Shown: in pieces, positions 24,694 to 33,029 of the stretch
Position numbering within the stretch: the first letter of the stretch is position 1
Layout: each line of letters opens with the position of its first letter
NCBI GenBank assembly: GCA_017937405.1
Contig: JAGBDS010000056.1
Span: 1 to 43,597 of the forward strand
DNA length: 43,597 nt
From: Oscillibacter sp.
Lineage (GTDB): Bacteria; Bacillota; Clostridia; Oscillospirales; Oscillospiraceae
Direction: 5' to 3'
Made by a program: the position numbers and the translations under genes
Notes under the pieces: model-generated
Told to the model about the DNA's origin: nothing
The model's input: only the letters and a program-made list of their open reading frames with translations
Database searches by the model: none

Positions 24694-24735
24694 CTCCTGA
24701 ATTTTCGAATTCTGGAAGCAATGAAAACGGCGTGT

Positions 24736-25176
24736 TCAGCTCCGTTCCGCCAGCATTTCCTCCACGATCTCCACGGCGGTAACGATCATGATGTCACAAT
24801 GGCCCGTCAGACCCATAGCTTTGGCGGCAGGAGTCGTATCATCGGGAGTAAACTTGTTTTGCAGCAGCTCCCGGCACCGCAGGGCGCCGAACTTCTCAGA
24901 GAACCGCTTCTGCAGCTCTTTGCTTAAGGAAACGGTCCGCTTCTTACTGCCCACCGGATCGGCGGGGTCCACAGGCGTCAACATCCCCATTGTCATTACC
25001 GCGCCGCTGATGGCGCCGCACAGCTCTCCCGTACCCGCGCCGCCACCAAAGCCGCCGCCAATGTCAAAGCTGGCCTGCTCGGAAAGACCCGTCAGATCGG
25101 AAAACGCCGCCAGCACGCTCTGGCAGCAGTTGAAGCCCTTTTTATGGTAGGCGTTGGCTCTTTCAAAGCGATTCAT
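24736..25176 (-). CDS. C_GCAxxG_C_C family protein
   Basis: A 146-aa protein of the Cys-rich family named after its motif. The pattern is visible as FNCCQSVL (residues 15-22), ELCGAISGAVMTMG, LRCREL and GHCDIMI, with a glycine-rich GGGFGGGAGTG in the middle. Members are putative redox or metal-binding proteins of anaerobes; no reaction is established. The ATG has AAGGAGATAGCGT upstream. It lies 38 bases behind whiA, so it is probably in the same transcript. Confidence 0.92.
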   Translation of the reverse strand: MNRFERANAYHKKGFNCCQSVLAAFSDLTGLSEQASFDIGGGFGGGAGTGELCGAISGAVMTMGMLTPVDPADPVGSKKRTVSLSKELQKRFSEKFGALRCRELLQNKFTPDDTTPAAKAMGLTGHCDIMIVTAVEIVEEMLAERS

Positions 25177-25214
25177 ACGCTATCTCCTTTGTTTTTCTAA
25201 TATGTAAGGGTACA

Positions 25215-26117
25215 TCACTTCACAGTTTTTGCCAGTTCCGACAGCTTCCGCAGCCGGTGGTTCAGGCAGGATTTGCTCACCGGCGGGTCAAATTCCTCCG
25301 CCAGCTCGCTAAGGGTCAATTCCGGATTCTCCAGCCGCAGCGCCGCTGTCATCTGGAGCTTGTCCGGGAGCTGCTCCAGCAATCCCGTCGTCTGAAGGGC
25401 GCGGATGGCTTCCATCTGCTCCTGAGCAGCCAGGACAGCCTTGTCCAGATTGGCGCTGTCGCAGTTCAGCCGCCGGTTCACGCTGTTCCGCAGGTCCTTT
25501 TCCATCTTGGCGCTCATCAAATTCATGGCCGCCACCGGGGCACCGATCAGGGTGAGAAAGTCCTCGATCTGGTCGCTCTGCTTGAAATACGTCACAAAGC
25601 TGCCGTTCCTGGATACACATTTAGGCGGATAGCCGCATTCCCGCAACAGCACATCCAGTTCCCGGCTGACCTGGGCGTGGGAGGTCGTCAACTCCAGGTG
25701 ATAGCGCTTCAGCGGGTCTGTAACACTGCCTCCGGCGAAAAAAATCCCCCGCAGGAAGGACGCCCGGCAGCATTCCTCCTCCAGCATGGCGAAGTTGATA
25801 TGCAGCACCATGTTCTGCCGTGGGTCGTAGCCCAGCAGGTTCGTGATGTGGTCCAGCTTCTTCTGCTCCGTGATTTGGAACACCATCTTCCCCGGCTGGT
25901 CCGGCTCCGGCTGGCGGTCGAACCGCAGGCCGAAAGCCCGGTGGAACAGCTTGGGCAGCCGCGCCGCAAAATTAGGGTTCTCCGTAATAATGCGGACCTC
26001 AGTGGAGCTGAAGGTATTGCAGTAGAGCAAAATACCGTAAGCCTCCGCCCGGGCGCAGCACAGCTTTTGCACCGGCAGCTTGCACAATTCGTTTTTTGTA
26101 TCGAATGAAAAAGACAT
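25215..26117 (-). CDS. whiA: WhiA family DNA-binding protein
   Basis: WhiA combines a degenerate LAGLIDADG homing-endonuclease fold with a C-terminal helix-turn-helix and affects sporulation and cell division in Gram-positives. The 300-aa protein starts MSFSFDTKNELCKLP, has the LAGLIDADG-like FLRGIFFAGGSVTDP near residue 120 and the HTH NPELTLSELAEEFDPPVSKS near the C-terminus. AAAGGGAACT precedes the ATG. The yvcK-whiA order is conserved in Firmicutes. Confidence 0.95.
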   Translation of the reverse strand: MSFSFDTKNELCKLPVQKLCCARAEAYGILLYCNTFSSTEVRIITENPNFAARLPKLFHRAFGLRFDRQPEPDQPGKMVFQITEQKKLDHITNLLGYDPRQNMVLHINFAMLEEECCRASFLRGIFFAGGSVTDPLKRYHLELTTSHAQVSRELDVLLRECGYPPKCVSRNGSFVTYFKQSDQIEDFLTLIGAPVAAMNLMSAKMEKDLRNSVNRRLNCDSANLDKAVLAAQEQMEAIRALQTTGLLEQLPDKLQMTAALRLENPELTLSELAEEFDPPVSKSCLNHRLRKLSELAKTVK

Positions 26118-26129
26118 AGTTCCCTTTCT

Positions 26130-27170
26130 TCACACTTTCCGCTCGATGCGGTAGCTGTCCTTGCCCTCTCCCGCGATGCGGACGCTCCGCTCGGCATGGA
26201 GTTGTATCAGCTCCCTGGCGAGATTCTCGGATTGGTGGCGGACATAGCCGTTTTCAACCGTCGCAATGGGCCGGCTCACCAGCTCCACACCCAGGGCAGC
26301 GCAGCGCCCGGCGTCGTACCGCAGGGGCTCCGCCCCTTCTTGTGCGTAGCGGGCAGCCACATCCTCCGGAATCGGCCAGGAATTGGTCAGACACAGGTCG
26401 AACAGCCCCGGCGCCGAGTGCTGGAAGATGGCCGCAATGTGGTCGGAGGCGGTATAGCCCTCCGTCTCTCCCTCCTGGGTCATCACGTTGGCGACATACA
26501 CCTTGAGCGCGTCTGACTGCTGGATGGCCTCCACGATGCCGTCCACCAGTAGGTTGGGGATAATGCTGGTGTACAGGCTTCCCGGCCCCAGGATGATCAT
26601 ATCAGCCTCCCGGATGGCCTCCACCGCCTCAGGAAGCGCTCTTGGACGTTCCGGAATGAGCCGCACCTTGGTAATACGGCAGTCCTCTTTTTTCTTACAG
26701 TAAAAAATCTTGGATTCCCCGATCACCGACGCACCGTTCTCGAATTCCGCTTCCAGCTGCACATCCGCCGTGGTCACCGGCAGCACCCGGCCTGTAATGG
26801 CCAGGACCTGGCTCATGCGGCTCACAGCCGTATCGAAAGACGGCGAAATACCATTGAGGGCCGCCAGGAACAGATTGCCAAAGCTCTGTCCCGCCAGCGA
26901 CCCCTCTGTAAACCGGTAATGCATCAGTTCACTCATCAGCGGCTCCGTGTTGGCCAGAGCCTCCAAGCAGTTGCGGATGTCCCCCGGTGGGGGCATCCCC
27001 AGGTCCTGCCGCAGCATCCCGCTGCCGCCGCCGTCATCCGCCACCGTGACGATGGCGGAGATATTTTCCGTATACCGTTTCAGTCCCCGCAGCATATTGG
27101 AAAGGCCGTGTCCGCCGCCGATCACGGCAACTCTCGGCCCCCTGGCCCTACTGGTACGCTTTTCCATCAT
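26130..27170 (-). CDS. yvcK: YvcK/GlmR (CofD-like) regulator
   Basis: YvcK (GlmR) binds UDP-GlcNAc and stimulates GlmS-dependent precursor flow in Bacillus; the fold is that of CofD. The 346-aa protein shows VAVIGGGHGLSNMLRGLK at residues 14-31, VADDGGGSGMLRQDLGM and PGDIRNCLEALA, then ILGPGSLYTSIIPNLLV. It starts immediately after the rapZ stop (TGA-ATG), with GGGGAGG as ribosome binding site. Confidence 0.94.
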   Translation of the reverse strand: MMEKRTSRARGPRVAVIGGGHGLSNMLRGLKRYTENISAIVTVADDGGGSGMLRQDLGMPPPGDIRNCLEALANTEPLMSELMHYRFTEGSLAGQSFGNLFLAALNGISPSFDTAVSRMSQVLAITGRVLPVTTADVQLEAEFENGASVIGESKIFYCKKKEDCRITKVRLIPERPRALPEAVEAIREADMIILGPGSLYTSIIPNLLVDGIVEAIQQSDALKVYVANVMTQEGETEGYTASDHIAAIFQHSAPGLFDLCLTNSWPIPEDVAARYAQEGAEPLRYDAGRCAALGVELVSRPIATVENGYVRHQSENLARELIQLHAERSVRIAGEGKDSYRIERKV

Positions 27171-28034
27171 TCAGCCTCCCCGGTTCATGTCCCGGTGGTT
27201 CTCCGTCACCTGATAGCCCTGACCGCTGATAAACTCCGCCAGGGCGTGAGTCACCGCCACAGAGCGGTGGTGGCCTCCCGTGCAGCCCACGGCGATGACC
27301 AGCGTGGTCTTTCCCTCCTCCGCATACAGCGGCAAAGAAAAGGACAACAAGTCCTCCAGCCGCTTCAGGTAGCCCTGGGTCTGCTGAAAGGAAAACACGT
27401 AGTCGCTGACCGCCTGATCCAGACCGGTCTGGGGGCGCAATTCTTCAATGTAAAAGGGATTGGGCATGAAGCGCACATCAAAAACCAGGTCCGCCTCCAG
27501 AGGCAGGCCGTATTTAAAGCCGAAGGAGGTAACGCTGACGGTCATGCCGCCTTTCTCTTCCGGGTCTCCAAACAGCCTCAGCAATTCGCCCCGAAGCTGT
27601 GCAGTGGAGGTGTGAGAGGTATCGATGACATGGTCCGCACGCTCCCGCACCGGCTGCATCAGCTCCCGCTCCCGGCGGACGGCCTCCTCCAGAGAGTCCG
27701 CCTGGTCCGCCAGGGGATGGCGGCGGCGGGTCTCTTTATACCGCTTGATGATGACCTCCGGCTCTGCCTCCAGGAACAGCATCCGGCAGGCACCCTCCAT
27801 GGCCCGCAGCTTATCCAGCACGTCGAACAGCTCCGTAAAGGAGCTGGCCGTCCGCACATCGTAGACCAGGGCGACACGGTCGTACCGGCCATTGCCGCCC
27901 GCACAGAATTCCGCGAATTTCAAGATCATGGCGGCGGGCATATTGTCCACGATATAAAAGCCCATATCCTCCAGATAAGAGGCCGCCTTGCTCTTGCCAG
28001 CGCCGGAGAGTCCGGAAATGATGAGGATATCCAT
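27171..28034 (-). CDS. rapZ: RapZ/YvcJ nucleotide-binding protein
   Basis: A P-loop protein of the RapZ family, which in Gram-negatives controls GlmS via small RNAs; the Firmicute YvcJ role is less clear. The 287-aa product has Walker A SGLSGAGKS at residues 6-14, MGFYIVDNMPAAMI, a Walker B-like region and the C-terminal GCTGGHHRSVAVTHALAE. I chose the ATG at 28034 (GAAGG seven bases upstream) over a GTG six codons earlier. It follows murB by 18 bases. Confidence 0.94.
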   Translation of the reverse strand: MDILIISGLSGAGKSKAASYLEDMGFYIVDNMPAAMILKFAEFCAGGNGRYDRVALVYDVRTASSFTELFDVLDKLRAMEGACRMLFLEAEPEVIIKRYKETRRRHPLADQADSLEEAVRRERELMQPVRERADHVIDTSHTSTAQLRGELLRLFGDPEEKGGMTVSVTSFGFKYGLPLEADLVFDVRFMPNPFYIEELRPQTGLDQAVSDYVFSFQQTQGYLKRLEDLLSFSLPLYAEEGKTTLVIAVGCTGGHHRSVAVTHALAEFISGQGYQVTENHRDMNRGG

Positions 28035-28052
28035 AGGGACGCCTTCTTTCAC

Positions 28053-28973
28053 TCAGTCGATGATACGGACCTCTGGCTCCAGCCGGACGCCCTTTTCCGC
28101 AAACACATGGTCCTGTACCTGGCGAATGACCTCCAGAACATCTGCCGCCGTGGCGGCGCCGGTATTGATGACGAAACCCGCGTGTTTCTCGCTGACCTGG
28201 GCACCGCCCACGGTCAGTCCCTTTAATCCGCACTGGTCAATAAGCGTCCCAGCAAAATAGCCTGTGGGCCGTTTGAAAGTGCTGCCTGCGCTGGGATACT
28301 CCAGAGGCTGGCTGGCCTTGCGACGGGCCATCAGCTCCCGCATCTTCTCTCGAATGTCCTCCTGGTCACCGGAAATCAGTCGAAACGATGCCCGCAGTAC
28401 CACCGCGTCCGGATGGTCAGACAGCAGGCTGTGGCGGTAAGAAAAATCCATCTCCCCGCAGGAAAGCGTCCTGATGCCCTCCTTCGGGAACAGGACGGTC
28501 ACACTTTCGATGACCTGCTTCATCTCCCCATCGTAGGCGCCGGCGTTCATGCACACCGCTCCGCCCACCGTGCCGGGGATGCCGTGGGCAAATTCCAGGC
28601 CTGACAAGCCCTGCTTGCAAGCGAAATCCGCCAATCGTGCCAGAGATACTCCCGCTTCCGCCGTCAGAGTACCCGGTTCATCTCCTTCCTCCAGCCGGTT
28701 CAGGCCCACTGAGGTATCGATGACCAGCCGGTCCAGACCCGCGTCCGGGGCCAGAAGGTTCGTACCGTTGCCGATGACAAGGGGCCGGGCCCCGCACGCC
28801 CGGGCGTAGTCCAGCAGCAGCACGACCTGCTCGCCGCTGGTAGGGAATGCCATCCGCTTTGCGGGGCCGCCCACCCGGAAGGAGGTATGGCGGCTCATAG
28901 GCTCGTCATGTGCGACCTTCAGGTCCGGCAGATACTCCGATACCCATTTATCAAGCTGTGTCTCCCAAGCCAT
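28053..28973 (-). CDS. murB: UDP-N-acetylenolpyruvoylglucosamine reductase
   Basis: MurB reduces UDP-GlcNAc-enolpyruvate to UDP-MurNAc with NADPH and FAD, the second committed step of peptidoglycan synthesis. The 306-aa protein has the FAD motifs SFRVGGPAKRM and IGNGTNLLAPDAG, then GIPGTVGGAVCMNAGAYDG and the C-terminal EYPSAGSTFKRP and GLKGLTVGGAQVSEKHAGF. This is the Gram-positive type of MurB. The ATG follows GGGAGGTCTTTCC. Confidence 0.97.
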   Translation of the reverse strand: MAWETQLDKWVSEYLPDLKVAHDEPMSRHTSFRVGGPAKRMAFPTSGEQVVLLLDYARACGARPLVIGNGTNLLAPDAGLDRLVIDTSVGLNRLEEGDEPGTLTAEAGVSLARLADFACKQGLSGLEFAHGIPGTVGGAVCMNAGAYDGEMKQVIESVTVLFPKEGIRTLSCGEMDFSYRHSLLSDHPDAVVLRASFRLISGDQEDIREKMRELMARRKASQPLEYPSAGSTFKRPTGYFAGTLIDQCGLKGLTVGGAQVSEKHAGFVINTGAATAADVLEVIRQVQDHVFAEKGVRLEPEVRIID

Positions 28974-28993
28974 GGAAAGACCTCCCAGAAAAA

Positions 28994-29932
28994 TCAGATT
29001 GCCCGGCCCAGCATAGCCGCGCCGATGATACCGGCGTCGTTGCCCAGCTCGGCCCGGAGGATGCGGGGCACCTTATCCACATGGCGGGCATAGCACTCCC
29101 GGGCCACGATCTCCCGCACAGGATCCAGCAGCAGATGCTCCGGTGCGGCGGCAACACCGCCGCCCAGGGCCACAGCCTCCGGGTGCAGGATATTCACCAG
29201 GTCCGTCAGACCGGCAGCCAGGTATCCGGCATAGGCCCGGCATACCGCCAGGGCAGTCTCGTCGCCCATCTCCGCCGCCTGGAAAGCCGTTCGGCCATCC
29301 ACAGCGCCGTTTTCCGCGGCCACCTGGTGGAGCAGGCTGTCAGGATGGGCCTCCATGGCCTCCCGCACCTGACGGATCAGGCCGGTGGCGGAGGCGTAGG
29401 CCTCCCAGCAGCCCCGGCGGCCGCAGTTGCAGGGTACACCATCCTGTTTGATGACAATGTGGCCCACCTCGCCGCCGGCACCCATTCCGGTGTGCAGTTT
29501 CCCGTTCAGGATGATACCTCCGCCCACGCCGGTGCCCAGCGTAACAACGATAAAATGCTTCGTGCCCTGGCCCACGCCGCAGCTCCACTCGCCCACAGCG
29601 GCGCAGTCCGCATCGTTGCCCAGCAACACAGGCAGGTCCAGATGCTGCCGGAACAGCTTTTCCAGCGGCACATTCTTCATGGGGATATTGGCGGTGTACA
29701 GAATTTCACCGCCGCTGACGGCGCCGGGGATACCGGCGCCCACATATTCCACGGCCTTTTCCGTCACACCGCCGGTAGCCATGACTGCCTTTGCCAGGGA
29801 CGCAAGCGTAGCTGCGAAGCTCTCCGGTCCCTGGAAATCCAGGGGTGTCCGCTCCACTGCCAAAATCTTTCCAGTTTCGTCCACCAAGCCGGCCTTCAGA
29901 TTGGTGCCGCCCACATCGATACCAATATACAT
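28994..29932 (-). CDS. ROK family sugar kinase (glucokinase-like)
   Basis: The 312-aa protein has the phosphate loop IGIDVGGTNLKAGLVDE, the ATP/sugar region GNDADCAAVGEW and VVTLGTGVGGGIILNG, and the ROK zinc motif GHIVIKQ..CNCGRRGCWEAYAS. Cytosolic glucokinase is the likeliest activity, but other hexoses or amino sugars are possible. GGAGGTAGAAT precedes the ATG. Between hprK and murB, it fits a role in feeding hexose phosphate to glycolysis and cell-wall precursors. Confidence 0.93.
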   Translation of the reverse strand: MYIGIDVGGTNLKAGLVDETGKILAVERTPLDFQGPESFAATLASLAKAVMATGGVTEKAVEYVGAGIPGAVSGGEILYTANIPMKNVPLEKLFRQHLDLPVLLGNDADCAAVGEWSCGVGQGTKHFIVVTLGTGVGGGIILNGKLHTGMGAGGEVGHIVIKQDGVPCNCGRRGCWEAYASATGLIRQVREAMEAHPDSLLHQVAAENGAVDGRTAFQAAEMGDETALAVCRAYAGYLAAGLTDLVNILHPEAVALGGGVAAAPEHLLLDPVREIVARECYARHVDKVPRILRAELGNDAGIIGAAMLGRAI

Positions 29933-29944
29933 ATTCTACCTCCG

Positions 29945-30883
29945 TCAAATCTTACCGCTGCCAAGGTCGGCCCGCAGGTCCACCCGCCGGGCAAGCTCCT
30001 GAGCCGCATTATAGCCAAATTTCCGATGCCGGTTGTTCATGGTGGCCACTTCCACAATACTGGCCAGGTTCCGCCCGGGACGAACAGGGATTGTAACGAT
30101 GGGGACCTGCACATCCAGAATATCCGTAAAGTGATCCTCGATGCCCAGCCGGTCATAGAACTTTGTCTGGTCCCACTGCTCGAAGTTTACCACCAGGTCC
30201 AGCTGAGACTCCACCTTGATGGCCCGCATTCCAAAGAGCTGCCGCACGTCGATGACGCCGATGCCCCGCAGCTCGATATAGTGCCGGATGACCTCCGGGG
30301 CGGTACCGATGAGCTGGTTGGAAATACGCCGCAGCTCCACAGCGTCATCCGCCACCAGACGGTGGCCCCGCATGATCAGCTCAATAGCCGCTTCGCTCTT
30401 GCCCACGCCGGAATCGCCGGTGATCATGACGCCCTCGCCGTAGATATCCAGCAGAACACCGTGACGGGTCACACAGGGCGCCAGCACCCGGTTGAGATGC
30501 TCAATGGTGTGGCTGGTAAAGTCCACCGTAGTCTCCTGAGTACGCAGCAGCGTCCTCTCGTGCTCCCGGGCGCTCTCCAGACACTCCGGGAAGCAGTCCA
30601 ACCCCCGAGAAATGACCAGCGCGGGGATATCGTATTGAAACAGATCATCGAAACACTTGCGGCGCTGCTCCGGTGTCAGGCTCCCCAGATACGTGACCTC
30701 AGCCTTGCCGATAACCTGTAACCGCCGGGGTTCAAAGTAGTCGTAGAAATCGTGGAACTGGAGGCCGGGGCGGTTGACGTCGGTAATCGTCAACTTGGAG
30801 TTTTCATAGTTGCTCCCCTCGTTCAGTACCTCCAAATCAAATGTCTTAACAAATTCTGTGATCTTCAGTCCGCCTTCGCTCAT
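29945..30883 (-). CDS. hprK: HPr kinase/phosphorylase
   Basis: HprK phosphorylates and dephosphorylates Ser46 of HPr, setting carbon catabolite repression. The 312-aa protein has the N-terminal domain of the family and the C-terminal catalytic domain with P-loop GDSGVGKSEAA near residue 156, ELRGIGVIDVRQLFG and the VPVRPGRNLA-type stretch (here IPVRPGRNLASIVEVA). The ATG lies after GAGGGAAGTACG. It is the first gene of the minus-strand operon and has its own promoter at 30991-31019. Confidence 0.96.
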   Translation of the reverse strand: MSEGGLKITEFVKTFDLEVLNEGSNYENSKLTITDVNRPGLQFHDFYDYFEPRRLQVIGKAEVTYLGSLTPEQRRKCFDDLFQYDIPALVISRGLDCFPECLESAREHERTLLRTQETTVDFTSHTIEHLNRVLAPCVTRHGVLLDIYGEGVMITGDSGVGKSEAAIELIMRGHRLVADDAVELRRISNQLIGTAPEVIRHYIELRGIGVIDVRQLFGMRAIKVESQLDLVVNFEQWDQTKFYDRLGIEDHFTDILDVQVPIVTIPVRPGRNLASIVEVATMNNRHRKFGYNAAQELARRVDLRADLGSGKI

Positions 30884-30990
30884 CGTACTTCCCTCACCTT
30901 TCCCGCACGGTGCCTGCCCGCGCTCATCTTCCTCAACTTTTGAAACACCCGGCTACAGGGGCCAAAACAGGTCATTCAAATTTAACTTTT

Positions 30991-31019
30991 ATTATATATG
31001 AATTTCCCATCTTCCGCAA
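30991..31019 (-). promoter_or_regulatory. Sigma-A promoter for the hprK operon
   Basis: On the minus strand TTGCGG (31019-31014), a 17-base spacer and a perfect TATAAT (30996-30991), about 108 bases before the hprK ATG. The region 30884-31170 between hprK and rpmB holds only this and the divergent rpmB promoter. Confidence 0.72.
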
Positions 31020-31083
31020 CACCTTCCCCATTTTCCGCCATAGCAAAAAAAGAAAATTTCTTCGATTTTTTTGAAAATTCTTC

Positions 31084-31112
31084 TTGCATTTTTAGAATCA
31101 ATCTGTTATTAT
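31084..31112 (+). promoter_or_regulatory. Sigma-A promoter for rpmB
   Basis: TTGCAT (31084-31089), 17 bases, TATTAT (31107-31112), giving a leader of about 52 bases before the rpmB start. Confidence 0.75.
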
Positions 31113-31170
31113 ATCAGACGTGCCTATGAAAGTCGGCATGGAAGTACGCAACAGCAAGGAGGTGCAACGG

Positions 31171-31359
31171 ATGGCAAAGTGCGAGTTCTGCGACAAGGGC
31201 GTGACCTTCGGTATTCAGGTTTCTCACTCTCATCGGCGTTCCAATCGTTCCTGGAAGCCCAATGTGAAGCGTGTGAAGGCGATCGTCAACGGTTCCCCCC
31301 GCCATGTGTATGTTTGTACCCGGTGTATGCGTTCCGGTAAGGTCACCAGAGCGATCTAA
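31171..31359 (+). CDS. rpmB: 50S ribosomal protein L28
   Basis: The 62-aa protein starts MAKCEFCDKGVTFGIQVSHS and carries SNRSWKPNVKRV and the C-terminal VYVCTRCMRSGKV. Two CxxC pairs (CEFC, CTRC) mark the zinc-binding form. The ATG at 31171 follows AAGGAGGTGCAACGG; an open frame running in from 31120 is leader. It is a single-gene unit with promoter and terminator. Confidence 0.97.
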   Translation: MAKCEFCDKGVTFGIQVSHSHRRSNRSWKPNVKRVKAIVNGSPRHVYVCTRCMRSGKVTRAI

Positions 31360-31373
31360 GGTTGGACAAACAA

Positions 31374-31407
31374 AAATCCCGGACTTCGGTCCGGGATTTC
31401 TTTTTCT
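31374..31407 (+). terminator. Intrinsic terminator of rpmB
   Basis: AAATCCCGGAC-TTCG-GTCCGGGATTT followed by CTTTTTCT, 14 bases after the rpmB stop. The UUCG tetraloop makes it very stable. Confidence 0.93.
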
Positions 31408-31412
31408 AGGAA

Positions 31413-31441
31413 AGCCGGGAGCGGTGTATCCGCTCCCGGCT
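31413..31441 (-). terminator. Hairpin terminator after the TetR-linked unknown gene
   Basis: A 12-bp perfect stem AGCCGGGAGCGG / CCGCTCCCGGCT with a five-base loop, 9 bases after the minus-strand stop at 31451. The trailing U-run on the minus strand is short (TT after the stem), so it may be a moderate terminator. Confidence 0.6.
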
Positions 31442-31450
31442 ATTTGATGT

Positions 31451-32329
31451 TCAGGGATGTAAAGAAATATTGTCCGCCAAGGAGCTCAGATACCGGACTA
31501 CGCCGACGGCACCGGGGTCCGACTCCGTCCGGAGCGTGGCTCCCGGAAGCTGGAACGCGGCGATCAGAGTCCCCTCATAGCAGCCGCTCTTTTCCAGAGA
31601 CACGCTCTTTAAGGCCGTCCAGGGAATCGCTGTGAACTCCGCACTGTACTTCTGCTCCCCCTTCTTCTCCGGTTTGCCGCTACGCAGAAGCAGGAGTTCC
31701 CGTTCATTATGTAAGTATAGTGTTCCGGCAAATTCCTCCGCTTTCGTCCAGGGGAAGCGGCGGCCTGTCCGAAAAGCGCTGTGATAGGGCTGATAGGCAT
31801 CGGCGTTAAACGGAATCCCCCGGTCCCGCAAATCCCGGAGCTGATTATAGAGCCAGATGTCCACCTGCTCCTCCACCAGTCCCGCGTCTCTTTCAAGGCC
31901 ACGGGGAGCCGTATCTTCCTGAGGCCAGGTCTGCCGGACCGTGTCCAGCAGCTTCCAAAAGGCATCGGCAGAGACAGTATTATAAGGCAGTGTCACAGTC
32001 TTCTCCCCGCCATAAATGGAGCAAACACCTTTCAGGAGCCACTGGTACAGGCGGATACCGCCGATCTCCCGGAAAGGCAGATACGCAGTCTCCACCGTTT
32101 TCTCCCGGCGGCTCCAAACTCGAATCCCGCTGTTATCCACACCTACCACATAGTCATACAAATCCATGTCAGGCGTGGCCTTCCGCCGCTCGATGTCCCG
32201 GGGGATCTTAAATAACATCCGGTAGTTCCCCGGGTGTTCCACCCGTGGAACGAACAGCGGCGGCAGCGGATGGTCTTCATCGATCTCATATATCCAGGGG
32301 CCAAAAGCATCGTATTCCGAGACTCGCAT
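31451..32329 (-). CDS. Unknown protein translationally linked to a TetR regulator
   Basis: The 292-aa soluble protein from ATG 32329 (GGAGG nine bases upstream) is not recognised. It begins MRVSEYDAFGPWIYEIDEDH, has LFKIPRDIERRKATPDMDLY, and two stretches that read like beta-rich PH-type repeats (GVDNSGIRVWSRREKTVE... and TAIPWTALKSVSLEKSG). No signal peptide or membrane helix. Its ribosome binding site is inside the end of the TetR gene and the two are separated by two bases, so they form one operon. A function in sensing or in the stress controlled by the TetR is only a guess. Confidence 0.8.
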   Translation of the reverse strand: MRVSEYDAFGPWIYEIDEDHPLPPLFVPRVEHPGNYRMLFKIPRDIERRKATPDMDLYDYVVGVDNSGIRVWSRREKTVETAYLPFREIGGIRLYQWLLKGVCSIYGGEKTVTLPYNTVSADAFWKLLDTVRQTWPQEDTAPRGLERDAGLVEEQVDIWLYNQLRDLRDRGIPFNADAYQPYHSAFRTGRRFPWTKAEEFAGTLYLHNERELLLLRSGKPEKKGEQKYSAEFTAIPWTALKSVSLEKSGCYEGTLIAAFQLPGATLRTESDPGAVGVVRYLSSLADNISLHP

Positions 32330-32331
32330 AT

Positions 32332-32901
32332 TCAAGCACCTCCATGCAGCAAAAGTGGGATCTGTTCCGCCACATAGAGCAGCGGCTCCATATTTCTTTT
32401 TCCCAAAGAGGAGATCATCGCTCCGTCGATCATACTCTGTATCATGATTCCCAACTTCCGGGAATGCTCCGCCTCGCAACCGCTCTGCTCCAGTTTTTCC
32501 GCGAAGGCGCGCTCCCAGGCTTCCACACATTCCATGCAGGCCAGACGCAACGGTTCGCTGAGCAAAGAGACCTCCAGTGTCATCAGGCTCACGGTACAGT
32601 GGATGATATACTCCGGCTTGTCGAATTCCTTGGCCATTTCCCGTATCAGCGATTGGATCGCTTCTGCGGGACCATCAATCCCTGCCAGAAAACGGCTGAT
32701 CCGTTCCCTGATCTCATCGCGGATCAAGCCGATGGCCGCGATAGCCAGTTCTTCCTTGCCGCCCGGATAATAATAATACAGCGAGCCCTTCGGCGTACCG
32801 CTTTCCACAACGATCTGATTGAGGCCGGTGGCATGATACCCCTGCTGTTGAAACAGCCTGGCGGCTGTTATCAGGATTCTATTTTTAGCCGGCTGCTCCA
32901 T
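32332..32901 (-). CDS. TetR family regulator (LmrA/YxaF-like)
   Basis: The 189-aa protein has the TetR HTH (ARLFQQQGYHATGLNQIV, then GTPKGSLYYYYPGGKEELA), a sequence typical of the LmrA/YxaF (QdoR) group, and a helical C-terminal ligand domain. No resistance or flavonoid gene is adjacent, so the ligand is unknown. It is followed by the unknown gene at 31451-32329. A near-perfect palindrome overlaps its promoter, which points to autorepression. Confidence 0.92.
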   Translation of the reverse strand: MEQPAKNRILITAARLFQQQGYHATGLNQIVVESGTPKGSLYYYYPGGKEELAIAAIGLIRDEIRERISRFLAGIDGPAEAIQSLIREMAKEFDKPEYIIHCTVSLMTLEVSLLSEPLRLACMECVEAWERAFAEKLEQSGCEAEHSRKLGIMIQSMIDGAMISSLGKRNMEPLLYVAEQIPLLLHGGA

Positions 32902-32921
32902 TTTAATTGTCTCATCTCCAA

Positions 32922-32950
32922 ATTATAATGACTGGTCTATATAATCATAA
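32922..32950 (-). promoter_or_regulatory. Promoter and TetR operator-like palindrome
   Basis: On the minus strand -35 TTATGA (32950-32945), 17 bases, -10 TATAAT (32927-32922). Over it lies the palindrome ATTATAATGAC-TG-GTCTATATAAT (32922-32945), whose arms match at 9 of 11 positions. The TATAGACCAGTC core resembles the LmrA/QdoR box of Bacillus subtilis as I remember it. Confidence 0.65.
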
Positions 32951-32986
32951 TCCAGCCATATGGCCAAGTCAACCCTCTTTCCATCA

Positions 32987-33028
32987 AAAAAACCTGACAG
33001 CGGAAATCATTCCGCTGTCAGGTTTTTT
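32987..33028 (-). terminator. Intrinsic terminator of the der-plsY-gpsA operon
   Basis: CCTGACAGCGGA / TCCGCTGTCAGG stem flanked by A6/T6, immediately after the gpsA stop; U-run on the minus strand. Confidence 0.9.
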
Positions 33029-33029
33029 A

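Noticed and set aside
28910-30721. 603-aa plus-strand open frame
   Set aside because: Antisense to murB, the ROK kinase and hprK, whose motifs are all intact on the minus strand.
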